Shown here in pieces: positions 1 to 9,373 of a stretch of DNA of 64,000 bases (position 1 is its first letter; every line of letters begins with the position of its first letter). Below the pieces are notes generated by a model, which was not told the origin of the DNA, made no database searches, and saw only the letters and a program-made list of their open reading frames with translations. Position numbers and translations under genes: made by a program. The DNA lies in contig OU744730.1 of assembly GCA_916613615.1 (NCBI GenBank), positions 23,562,406-23,626,405 on the forward strand, read 5' to 3'. This DNA is from Steromphala cineraria (lineage: Eukaryota > Mollusca > Gastropoda > Trochida > Trochidae).

Positions 1-298
1 GATATGGATTTGCGAACCGGGCGGCAATATGAGTGCTGTGTTCATGCCTCTATCACACATGCAAAACACCCAATTGCATTGTTAGATATAATGATAAACA
101 TAAATATTAGCGCTCGTAAAATATCAAACCTCTCCCAACCCGACGTTGTAAGAGCCTAATCAAACGTTGTTTTTTTGTCAACACCGCTGTCCGCTCGACA
201 CACTGGGGAGGTTTTAGCCTATTGGACGTCAATTTTACAGTTTATTTACCTGTGGCAAAGTCATGTCAGAGTTAATTTTCAAAAGTGAGAGTCCGTAA
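1..298. other. No feature recognised
   Basis: No open frame of useful length, no RNA gene and no clear repeat was found here before the foldback element that starts near 299. Confidence 0.5.
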
Positions 299-603
299 GG
301 CAGATCGAGTCATGTTGATTAAGCCTCTGTTATATTACGACGAGTTAGTGGGATAGAATGGGAGATGCCTGATTGGAGGCAATCAAAATTAGTTGTGCAA
401 TCAGCGACGCTGTTCTTAAATCATCATTTTGGCTATTGAAACAAGGCAAAGGCATTGTGATATGAACCACCCTTTCCATGCGAGAAGCCTTGTCATTTGA
501 TAAAGAAATTCAAATGTATTGAGATGAAAGTTTTTTCCGCCAGGGGAACCCAGGGATTTCGGCGTAATAGAACAGAGGCTAAATCAACATGACTTGATCT
601 GCC
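299..603. mobile_element. Foldback MITE-like element
   Basis: Arms of about 41 bases at 299-340 and 563-603 are near-perfect inverted complements; both contain AGCCTCTGTT and GTCATGTTGATT. No coding frame lies between them. The reverse complement of about 410-620 resembles 20995-21190, including a shared GCTTCTCGCATGGAAAGGG stretch, so the family is dispersed. The target duplication is not resolved and the superfamily is unknown. Confidence 0.65.
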
Positions 604-609
604 TCTGCG

Positions 610-1100
610 GGGAGAGAATGTAAGTACTTTGACTTTAACCAAAAATCAATTCTATCGTTGAAAAATATTTAAAGATACCACATTATTATGTTCAGCCGCG
701 CAGGGCGTTCATGTTTGTAATAAGACTCATAATCTACATCATAGAGATATATCTTGAAAATTCCCTTGTCGTGTAAGACAGAATGCAAAAAAGCATCGGT
801 TGTAAGCAAACCATGGGTGGTATTGCCCTGAAAAACAGTGTAGCATTGACTCACTGACTGAGTGTAGAACAGTTCTTTACTGTCAGAAAGTTGCCAAGTC
901 CCTTTCTTCCTACGCAAAGCCTAAACGTCAGTGTCCGAACTGTTAGTTTTATGCCTTGCTGCCGACCCTTGAGTTTACTGCGCTTGCATTCTAGCTTACT
1001 GTGAGAGAAAGCAATAGTCCAATCAGAAAGTAACTGGAGGTTGCTAACAATCGCCTGTAGGGGCGATGATATCAGCACAGAAAACTCAAGGTTCGGCAGC
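610..1100. other. Unassigned stretch with a weak minus-strand ORF
   Basis: A minus-strand frame of about 82 codons at 669-917 has no family resemblance I can name and no neighbouring exon-like frame. Nothing else is supported. Confidence 0.3.
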
Positions 1101-1107
1101 ACGGCAT

Positions 1108-1610
1108 ACAGTTACATCCAAATATCTTCCAACTGTTTATTTTACTTTTTGCTGATGATATTGTCTTGATATCAAGTACTTTTATCGGTCTACAAAACCA
1201 GATGTATGAACTCGAAAACGTTTGTATACAATCAAAATTAACTGTAAACCTAGATAAAACAAAAGTTGTGGTTTTCAAAAATGGTGGGAAACTGGCAAAA
1301 AAAGAAAAATGGTACTATAATAATTCCAAACTTGAAACTACAAATTCTTATAAGTACCTACAGTGTAGGTGTTTATTTTACAAGTCAACTTTCATGGTCA
1401 TTACACGCAAATCATGCTTCCGTTTTAAGCTAAAAAAGTTCTACTAGGTATCCTAAGACAAATACATATCCAAGGTGATCTCGACATGAACTCGTTTTTC
1501 AAATTATTTGATGTAAAGATAAATCCAATCCTTTTGTATGGGGCAGAAATTTTGGGATTGAATACAATTGTTAACTTAGAAATGGGTCACCTATATTAGG
1601 CTGCAGTCAA
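1108..1610 (+). pseudogene. Non-LTR retrotransposon reverse-transcriptase relic
   Basis: Translation across 1142-1447 shows the RT palm motif LLFADDIVL (1142-1168), followed by the usual LINE block with LTVNLDKTKVVVF and YKYL. After a frame break near 1440 the relic continues with LLGILRQ and then INPILLYGAEILG around 1530, the thumb-proximal part of LINE RTs. It lacks the fingers domain, the endonuclease and the C-terminal zinc finger. Stops and a frameshift show it is dead. The clade cannot be fixed from this fragment; the jockey/CR1 group is plausible. Confidence 0.8.
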
Positions 1611-1639
1611 TTGTTAATAATCAACCAAAAGTAACCAAA

Positions 1640-2310
1640 CTTAGTGTGTAGGTAGAATGAAAGTTTGAATAATAATATGCAATTTCAATTTTCAAAACAT
1701 ATATTTTCATTAAAAAAAATTTCAAAGACACCCACCCTCGACAAAAATAAAAGCAATTTATTTTTCATGGATTTTTTTTGGTTAAGGTCTTATAAAAATA
1801 TTTCTACTCGTCACAAAATTACCGTTGAGTGTTCAAAGTCTTCCTTGTTTTCTTGTCTATCAATTATGACTATTACAAAAAATTAAGTACCACATTTTGT
1901 ATAAAATTTTGACCCCCTCCAATAGTAGTACCCCCCATCATGTTTTGTCAACATGTCCTATTTATTTCTTGAATATTGTCAATAATGCTTTTAATGTTCC
2001 ACAAACTATGTTGTCATGGGGAAGATAACCAGGACAAGTCTGACCATTTCTAACTTGTCTTGTACATCCGAAAGAAATATATCAAAGTAAAATATTATTT
2101 ATACCCAAATATCCTTAAATTTAACAACCTGCTAAACAGTTTGAATAATAAAGAAATTGAAAACCTGTCCATGTATATATTTTACGCATCTGTATATAGA
2201 TACCACATTGTGTCATGAATGTTATGAAATGTATAAACAAATGTATATTTAATGTGCTATAGGCCTGAGGCCTTTTGAGTACCGAAAATAAAGATTGACA
2301 AGATTTGCGT
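1640..2310. other. AT-rich stretch without recognised feature
   Basis: AT-rich sequence with short homopolymer runs. No conserved frame, inverted repeat or RNA gene was seen. Confidence 0.4.
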
Positions 2311-2321
2311 AGGAAGATGCC

Positions 2322-2402
2322 AAGCTCCTGGCGGGATTCGAACCACGGACTGCCTGATCCGAAGCCGAATGCGCTAACCACTGCGATCTCTCACCCTCGG
2401 TC
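2322..2402 (-). tRNA. tRNA-Arg(UCG)-like relic or tRNA-derived SINE head
   Basis: The minus strand carries a box-A-like AGTGGTTAGCGCA, an anticodon loop CTTCGGA (UCG, arginine) and a box-B-like GGTTCGAATCC, in tRNA order and spacing. The T stem and acceptor stem do not pair well. It is therefore more likely a tRNA pseudogene or the head of a tRNA-derived SINE than a working tRNA. No SINE tail was identified downstream. Confidence 0.5.
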
Positions 2403-2504
2403 TGGGATAAAAACTTATTGAGAAAACATATAATACAATAACAAAAAAAACCTTCACAAATCAAAGCAATTTTCTGTAATTATAAAAAATCATTTCCTCA
2501 CAAC

Positions 2505-2521
2505 AAGTCTTTGGTACATTT
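2505..2521. repeat. Target-site duplication, left copy (LINE)
   Basis: AAGTCTTTGGTACATTT, identical to 3382-3398 on the far side of the truncated LINE. Confidence 0.85.
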
Positions 2522-3381
2522 ACTTAGAATTTAAGGATATATATAATATTTCCTGTAATTTTTTGACTTTTATGGATTAAGAAATGCTGTTGATATGTAT
2601 TTGAAAACTTTAGGGTCACATGAAAGTACCCCCACTAGTGTATCCAATCATGTCATTAAATCATTGTTTACTCCTAAATAGCCAAAAGGGATCAAAGTTT
2701 TATTATAATGTTTTATTAAATTCAAAATTTCATAGGACATCGGCTAATGAGCATTGGGAGACCGATTTAAATAGTTTCACAGATCAAGAATGGAGACATA
2801 TAAATGAAATTCCGTTTCGATCTACTGATAGTGTACAATTACGTTGGCTTCAATATAGAATTATCAATCAAATCTTACCGGTTGGTAAATATTTATATAA
2901 GATAGGATATAAAGATTCTCCCTTATGTACACTCTGTAATAAGTTCACTGCTGATATTTCTCATGTATTATGGAATTGTGAATATGTTTACTCTCTCTGG
3001 ACCGAGCTTGAAAATTGGAAAAATATCAAGACGGAAATAAATATTAAATTCACTAAACAAAATGTTCTCTTCGGATTCCCTTCCAAAAGAAATGATCTAT
3101 TAAATGCAATATGTCTAGTCATAAAAGATTTAATTTTCATATGCTACCTCAAAAAAGGTACTTTATCTGTTACGCATATACAGAGAAAGTTAGCAAACCA
3201 CTACAACATAACGAAAACTAAAACATATTCAAATTGTAACTATAATATTTTTTTAAAATTCTGGTCCAACTGTCACAACTTGTTTCAATGACGACTGCTA
3301 ATCAACTGTACTGTGCATTATATATTGTCAATTGTACTTTGCTGACTTGAATGATTCCTCATGATGTGCTGTAATAAAAAA
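2522..3381 (+). mobile_element. 5'-truncated L1/Tx1-like LINE copy with target duplication
   Basis: The 17-bp AAGTCTTTGGTACATTT occurs at 2505-2521 and again at 3382-3398. It brackets an insert that ends in AATAAAAAAA, a poly(A) signal running straight into the tail. The insert encodes the C-terminal part of a LINE ORF2. This is the structure expected of target-primed reverse transcription with 5' truncation. A 1-nt frame break near 2680 shows that it has decayed since insertion. Confidence 0.85.
2550..3291 (+). pseudogene. LINE ORF2 C-terminal region with CCHC zinc finger
   Basis: The open part at 2620-3291 (223 codons, no true start) holds LRWLQYRIINQILPVGKYLY, then a zinc finger CTLCNKF with H and C in ISHVLWNCEYVYSLW, the C-terminal arrangement seen after RT in L1/Tx1-type ORF2 proteins. 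Upstream, in another frame (2557-2680), coding-like sequence with AVDMYLKTLGSHESTPTS continues the same protein. The two pieces are joined only through a frameshift near 2680. RT and endonuclease are absent through 5' truncation. The Tx1/L1 placement is by motif recognition only. Confidence 0.75.
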
Positions 3382-3398
3382 AAGTCTTTGGTACATTT
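3382..3398. repeat. Target-site duplication, right copy (LINE)
   Basis: AAGTCTTTGGTACATTT directly after the A-rich tail. The first A residues may be shared with the tail. Confidence 0.85.
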
Positions 3399-3399
3399 T

Positions 3400-3929
3400 G
3401 GTATGCACTCTATAATTGCTTATCAAACTGTATTCAATTATAATTGAATGGTATCTGAAAAAGTCAATATGAGTAATTATTTATCATTTTCAATATTTGC
3501 GTTATTTAAATATAACATGTAAACCTTTTTGTATGTGACTCCCTCCATTTGAGCTCGGAGCCACACTGTCTGTTTCTGTCCTGTAAAATAGTTATCAAAG
3601 GAGCACAGAAATCACATTCAAAGGAAGTTAAGGAACATAAACTATTCTGTCTACATCGCCCTGGTTAATGTTCCACTCTCTTTGAACTCTCGATGATTTA
3701 ATGGTTTTCAATGCATCCAGTAGCGTTTACAGATGACATACAAACAAAGTTGACGTGACCTATGCATTTGATGAAAAGTACATGTATATGAATTAATTCT
3801 TAAAGCGCAACTACCGGTGTGTTTGTTCAAACTTCGTTCATTAACCTTCATGAAGCTTGATATGTACATTTAAAGACGTGAAAATCACATTAATAAGAAA
3901 TTAGAGTTCAATTCCATACCACTCCAAAC
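3400..3929. other. No feature recognised
   Basis: No coding frame, RNA gene or clear repeat was identified between the LINE and the dispersed repeat that starts near 3930. Confidence 0.4.
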
Positions 3930-4200
3930 TGTAGACTAGGTTATAGATAACAAGTTTGGTTGTTCTAGAGCTAACAGTTGTTGATAATTGACCGGACGGA
4001 AGGACAGACGGACGGAATGACCGCTATAGACCCCCGCTTATTTCGTAGCGGGAGTATAATAGGTGTGTTTGGAACAGTAGAGCGCGTATTTTAGCAATAT
4101 TGATTGCAACAAAATGAAAAGACATCCACTAATTATATAATCCATTCTCTCCCTACAGAGGCAGATAAAGACTAGTCATGAAATTTTGATACAGCGGTTT
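3930..4200. repeat. Dispersed repeat, copy 1 (GGACGGAAGGACAGACGG family)
   Basis: It matches 20815-21050 over most of its length. Shared blocks include GACGGAAGGACAGACGGAC, GCGGGAGTATAATA, GGAACAGTAGAG, ACAAAATGAAAAGACATCC and CATTCTCTCCCTACAGAGG. No coding frame is present. The last part, around 4143-4200, overlaps the terminal sequence of the foldback family at 299-603. Confidence 0.75.
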
Positions 4201-4206
4201 GGTGCC

Positions 4207-4275
4207 AATGTGCCTACATCCCATTGTGCCTACATCCCAATGTGCCTACAGAAACTGTGTAGGCACTTTGGGAAC
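4207..4275. repeat. Short tandem repeat with hairpin
   Basis: Three copies of a unit close to TGTGCCTACATCCCAA lie in tandem at about 4209-4251. They are followed by an inverted copy, TGTAGGCACTTTGGG, so the last direct copy can fold into a short hairpin. Confidence 0.7.
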
Positions 4276-4639
4276 TAAAAATACACCCCTTCTCAGAAAG
4301 TGTGTATGACCCGTAGATCAACAGTTGTTACCTATCAAAGCAATTGTAAGAAGATTAAAGTGTTAACAAAACGTAGTCAGTTCTGCTCCTTATGTGTCCT
4401 GATGAGTTAAATTATATTTCCTACGTTTTAAGAATGAATAAGTAGGAAATTTTTTTCTCCTAGCAGTGTGTAACGAGAGAGTTACCTGCCCCGTGAGGTG
4501 GCGTTGTTCAGGGGTATATAATGGTTGGTCAATTTGAAATGGTCATTCTCGCTGTTAGTACGCCACGGCCGCTTTACAACGTGTTTGAATTACCTTCCTC
4601 GTGGTTTTACATTTACACTGAAACTGTGTTTATATGTTG

Positions 4640-5110
4640 CAGGTTTTCTTACTGAGGAGCCATGCCGGGAGGGCATGTGAACTGTGTGGGCACAGCTCGG
4701 CTGGGGAGCCATGATAATACCCTTCAGGTGCAAAGTTGCATGGTTTAATTTGTGCTGAAGAGCAATGATAATAATTATATTGTTTATGTATATATCATAT
4801 ATTTGGGCTGATGAGCCATTATAATACATTATTCATACATTGGAAGTAACATCCCTGAGTTACCTGTATATATGTTAGGCTGGAGAGCCGTTACAATACT
4901 TATATACATTATCTGAATGTATGATGCCGAATACATAATGCTGGCGGAAAAGTATGTATATTTTCAGCCTATTTTTCTCATTCGTATTGAATTCGTTTCC
5001 AGGCTGATGAGCCGTTATAATAAGTTGCTTTTCTTAGCTATGGTGACTGAAGAGTCATTATAATACTTAATTACGATGACTGAAGAGTCATTATAATACT
5101 TAACGACGGT
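4640..5110. repeat. Degenerate repeats with GCTGATGAGCC / CATTATAATAC
   Basis: At least seven degenerate copies of a unit resembling GGCTGATGAGCCATTATAATAC occur at about 4645, 4700, 4755, 4807, 4880, 5002, 5047 and 5079. The last two form a direct tandem of about 38 bp. Spacing is otherwise irregular. The CTGATGAG core resembles a hammerhead box, but the matching GAAAC box is missing. Confidence 0.6.
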
Positions 5111-5114
5111 GGCA

Positions 5115-5630
5115 CATTGATATGCACTGTTGATGTTTGTATTCTCAATTTGTGTCTTTAAGAAAGCGTGGAAATATTCATATGTATGCTGTAAACCCTC
5201 CAGTCTATGTCGTTGTTGCACACGTTGAGGGAACATGGTTCCAGAGTTTTCTTCATGGAAGTTTATCTCTGGTTTTACGTGTCGGGCGTCAGCGACGGTG
5301 TTTTATAACGCTTTCCTTAGCAGGGCATCTTTGTCCCAAGCTTGTCGAAATGTATCTCAGGTTATGACATGGATTTGAGCAATGTGAATAAACTTGGCCG
5401 TGCACACTAGGCAGCGTGTCCCAATGTTGATCATGTGTTATGTTGTCATTGAGTGTAACGGGGTTATGTAGGAGAAAGTGGTTACCACACTGATTAGCTG
5501 TGTTAAGAAAACATCTTTCAAAATAAAACATAATGTTCTGATAAGTAATGTAAGATTGTTTAATTCTGCTTCCCACATAATGAGTAGAGAGCTTTGCTAT
5601 ATAAATAAACATAATAATGAAATGTAAATA
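5115..5630. other. No feature recognised upstream of the transposase relic
   Basis: Only short overlapping frames on both strands; no terminal inverted repeat for the downstream MULE relic could be found. Confidence 0.35.
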
Positions 5631-5634
5631 AGAA

Positions 5635-7020
5635 ATGTTTATAAAGGTATATAAGGTTCAGAATATCAGATATGTTCATGCTAAATGGCAAACGTCATCA
5701 GAGTTCATCACCTTGCAGCAAGGAGGACAGCAAATTCTACATAACGGTTTAAGATACCGCCTGAACGTCAGAAGACATGTTGCTACACACTGGAAGTGCG
5801 TCGTCAAAGGATGCAAGGGACGTTGTAGTACCATAGGGGACCACATATCCACGCTGAAGGAGGACCACACCCATGAATCTTCTGTAGAACGAGGACCAGA
5901 CCCGTCTTCTCAGCCGACTTAGACAGCGTGTCTACCACAACATCAAACCTGTTCAGCAAGTTTACAACGACGAGATAGGCGAGATGGACGTCGATGCTGC
6001 CGCGACTGTTGCCACTTTCCCGAGTGTGAAGTCAGCCTTGTACCGCCATCGCAGAAAGGTTCTCCCACCTTTACCAAAGACACACAGTGACGTCACCTTA
6101 GAAGGATCTTGGACAGAAACCACAGATGGACGAGAGTTTCTTTCCATTGTTGACGGTGAAGAGGACAAGATTTTAGTGTTTGCAACTACAGCGATGCTGG
6201 AGATCCTATCTGAATCTGACACTATATTCATGCACTGTTCTCTGGCTGCAGCTGTACACTGTACACTGAACACTGTCTTGTAGAGGGGAAGATGTTCCCT
6301 GTTGCCTTCTGTCTCCTACCTAACAAGACCCGTGCGACGCATACCAGGTTGTTTACCCTGCTGAAAGAAGAGGTTTCCACACGACTCAGTGTTGAACTGT
6401 CTCCAGACACTGTGCAGACTGACTTTGAGTGTGCCGCAATCAGAGCCGTAGAAGACGTCTTCCCAGGAGCTGACATCAGAGGATATCTTTTTCATTATAG
6501 CCAAGTACTGTGGCGACATGTCTCCGAGAAAGGTCTTGCTCCAGAGTACCGTGATGATCAACGTGTACAGTCGCATGTGAGAAGAGCTGCTGCTCTGCCA
6601 CTATTGCCAGCTGACATCGTCCAAGACGTATGGGTTGAAGTCATGGAGTCTGGACCAGATGGCGACAAGATCTAAGTCTTCAACGACTACATGACATCAA
6701 CATGGCTAGACTTTGACGCCCGCTTCCCTGTGTTAACCAGCACGGCAACACTAGGCCAAGGACAAACAATCATTTAGAAGGATTTCACAAAGGGTTGAAC
6801 AAATGAGTCCAGAAGTCTCATCCCAACAACTACGAACTAATCGGGGAACTAAAGAAAATGGAGAGGGAAGAGCGTGTCCTAAGGAGGCAGTCAAGGGTAT
6901 ACAGGGACTTGGATACCAAGATCCAGAGACTGAAGAACCAGCTGTCCACAGGGATAAAGACAGTTAGCAGATGCTGTGGGCCACCTCGTCAAATTGCAAT
7001 GACATTGACTTCAAATAGTA
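5635..7020 (+). pseudogene. FLYWCH zinc finger plus MULE-type transposase relic
   Basis: The 5' part (5635-5922) translates to a FLYWCH-type zinc finger with GQQILHNGLRYRLN, then WKCVVKGCKGRC and a final HTH, giving the expected C-x4-C and H-x-H ligands. The next frames (5984-6675) hold a MULE/Mutator-like transposase core: MFPVAFCLLPNK, then VQTDFECAA with its catalytic Asp at 6421-6423, then FPGADIRGYLFHYSQ. The C-terminal block GFHKGLNK (about 6780) and ELIGELKKMEREERV (6840-6876) follows in another frame. The first catalytic Asp region near 6220-6290 appears deleted or scrambled. Frameshifts and stops (6281, 6673, 6806) show the gene is dead. FLYWCH-MULE fusions are known in animal genomes. 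No terminal repeats were found. Confidence 0.8.
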
Positions 7021-7066
7021 ACATCAGTGCAGTCAGATGTATAAAGTGTCTAGTGTCTAGTGAAGG

Positions 7067-7118
7067 AAGCATGAAATGTCATGAAATGTCATGAAATGTC
7101 ATGAAATGTATGAAGTGA
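7067..7118. repeat. 10-bp tandem repeat
   Basis: About four copies of a unit close to CATGAAATGT lie in tandem just after the MULE relic. Confidence 0.8.
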
Positions 7119-7166
7119 AGTCAGATCACCTCAAGAAAAGGCAACGTATAACGACCCAGGATACGT

Positions 7167-7271
7167 CAGGAAACCCTAAGCGTTTAGTGAAGTTTAATGA
7201 CCAGGAAACCCTAAGCATTTAATAAAGTTTAATGACCAGGAAACCCTAGGCGTTTAATGAGTTTTAATGAC
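7167..7271. repeat. 35-bp tandem repeat, three copies
   Basis: Three 35-bp units at 7167-7201, 7202-7236 and 7237-7271 start CAGGAAACCCTA and end TTTAATGAC. A fourth breaks off after CAGGA. They differ at a few positions and keep no open frame. Confidence 0.9.
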
Positions 7272-7798
7272 CAGGATAAAGGGAATTTCATGTGCGGAGG
7301 AAATGCCAGGAAATGTCATGATACTCAAGTTAACGTCAGGAATTTTTTAATATATTTCTTATCCCTGTAACAATAAGTATAAAATGTTTTCTTATGGAAG
7401 AAGTCTTAGAAGGGGTGTAGGTTTATTCGTAGAGGAAACGGGTACGTAGATGGGATTTTTTACAGGTAAATATATACAATGAGTAGGCTGTTTTAAAAAA
7501 TAGTGTGAAAAAAAAAACATGTGAAACTAACCTTATCGAAAATGAAATCCTCTAAAATAAAGCACATAAATCCATCATTGGTTTGTGATAACACAATGTG
7601 GCAGCACATTGCAGCCTCTGCCTCATTTCAACATATGATTAAGTTAGGTGCAAATGAATATGTAGAAATAAGGGGAAAGAAACTTTCCATTGGATCTTAA
7701 GATCTGATTGGATAACTGGATAAGAGAGACCAGTGACACACAATGCCTCGAGTATTACTCACCTGCCAGCGTTTAATGTCAATACACATGCCAATCTG

Positions 7799-7816
7799 TC
7801 TAAATTACACCATAAG
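7799..7816. repeat. Diverged target duplication, left (LINE)
   Basis: TCTAAATTACACCATAAG; 15 of 18 bases match 13353-13370. Confidence 0.6.
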
Positions 7817-7948
7817 CTAATGAGGAAATGGTATTGTCTGAACAGAGATATGTGACGTCACAACAAGATGGCTGCATAGTTTTTGTGATCCTGAGAATAC
7901 TGATTATTTTATTGGATTTTAACAAATTCAACTAACTTAAACACACAC

Positions 7949-8803
7949 AATGAGTTCTGGAAAGAAAACCCCAACCCATCAGAATCAGATATGTCAACTG
8001 TGATAAGTCTCCTTCACAACGTGCAACAAAAACTTTCAAAACTTGATAACATAGAGACTGCTATCTCAGATGTCCAAGTCAAAGTAGCTGGACTAGAAAT
8101 AAAAGTGGCAGAACTTGATAGTTTAAAAGCTAGAGTAACGAGTGTTGAGTCATTTGTCGAGTAAGAGTTTCGATGAATGGGATGTTGATAAACAAACAAT
8201 TCACGATGATTTAAAGGCTCTTAACACCAAGATAAACGATCTGCCATCAGCTATCTCTGACCTTAGATTAGAAAATTTACAGATGAAGGAATACATGATA
8301 GATCAACGTTGCCGTTCGATGAGGGACATCCTGATTTCTGAGTCTACAACAACCAAGTAAGCTGAACAGACAGTAGAGATTTTGAAGAACTTCATCCAGG
8401 AGCACCTTGAGATGGACCCCAGCAGCTTCAGCGTCAGGGGATCCAAAGGATTGGACCGAAGAGAAGAGTAGCAACAAGACCCCGCTCCATAATAGCTAAG
8501 TTTAACATTACAGCAGAGAGGGATTTGGTCAAGAAGTCAGGAAGGAAAATGAAAGGTAAACCCTACAGTATATTTGAACAATTCCCAGAAGAAATAAGTT
8601 CATACAGGAGAGATGTGTTGATGCCTTTACAGAGGGAAGCAAGGAATCAAAACAAGCAAGCACATTTTGTGATTGACAAACTGTATGTAGATAACGCATT
8701 TACACCCTGTACCCACCCCTTCACCCTACCGAGTCCCACCCCATCTGAAGCCCTCCACCCTGACAAGCAGACCCACCCAGAGCTAGGGGGACGTCGATGG
8801 TAG
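7949..8803 (+). pseudogene. LINE ORF1 relic (coiled coil, RRM-like and C-terminal domain)
   Basis: The start is probably the ATG at 7949 (MSSGKKT). In a shifted frame, 8000-8160 encodes a heptad-rich coiled coil (KLDNIETAISDVQ, AGLEIKVAELDSLKARV). It continues at 8160-8358 with a second helical stretch (LKALNTKINDLPSAISDL) and an RRM-like segment. The C-terminal domain is at 8500-8700 with MKGKPYSIFEQFPEEI and YRRDVLMPLQREARNQNKQA, the pattern of L1-type ORF1 proteins (Transposase_22-like). Such proteins bind RNA as trimers; that role is inferred. In-frame stops at 8163, 8358 and 8471 and several frame changes mean no intact protein. Confidence 0.75.
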
Positions 8804-8804
8804 T

Positions 8805-9372
8805 GTGAGTGACTCCCAGGATCACTGTAAGTCTCAGAGTGAAAGACAAAAGACAAATCTTAAATGTGTTTATCTGAATGTATGTGGACTAAGAAAAAGA
8901 CTTGACTATCCTGACTTTATAGAGTTTATAGAGAAACATGACATTACATGCCTTCAAGAAACAAAGACAGATGGATTAGATGATATCCAAATCACAGGCT
9001 ACAAAATTTCATTGAAAAAACAGGAAAAACTTCATTAGGCGTTCTGGTGGAATAGGATTAGCAGTTAATGACCACTTAAATCCTTATGTTACTTTATTAG
9101 ATATAGATAATGATGCAGTTTTATGGGTTAAACAAGTCACCTGTCTTAGATTTGATTTTGAAGGAGCATTTGTCAGCTGCCGTTCCAAAATTACTACCTT
9201 TTTATGTCGAATCCTTTAATGCTATACTTGAAACAGGAATAATGCCCCAAGCTTGGCTTACTGGCACAATAACACCTATATATAAGAAATCAGAAAAGTC
9301 GAACGGACCCATTCTCATATAGACCTTTATCTATTTTAAGTTGCTTTGGTAAACTTTTTACTAGTATCCTTA
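8805..9372 (+). pseudogene. LINE endonuclease start fused by deletion to RT start
   Basis: 8850-9030 encodes the beginning of an apurinic-type endonuclease: CVYLNVCGLRKRL (the conserved Asn motif) and ITCLQETKTDG (the catalytic Glu). Sequence to about 9130 continues in another frame with SGGIGLAVNDHL. It then jumps directly to the RT entry block SPVLDLILKEHLSAA (9130-9175) and MPQAWLTGTITPIYK (9242-9286). Most of the endonuclease, including its C-terminal Asp-His region, is therefore missing. A frameshift near 9310 precedes YRPLSILSCFGKLF. The DNA element interrupts the RT at 9370. Confidence 0.8.
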
Positions 9373-9373
9373 A

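Noticed and set aside
669..917. Minus-strand 82-codon ORF as an exon
   Set aside because: No family resemblance, no splice context and no neighbouring coding frames.
4640..5110. CTGATGAG boxes as hammerhead ribozymes
   Set aside because: No GAAAC box follows at the right distance after a possible stem in any copy; the motif fits a plain degenerate repeat.
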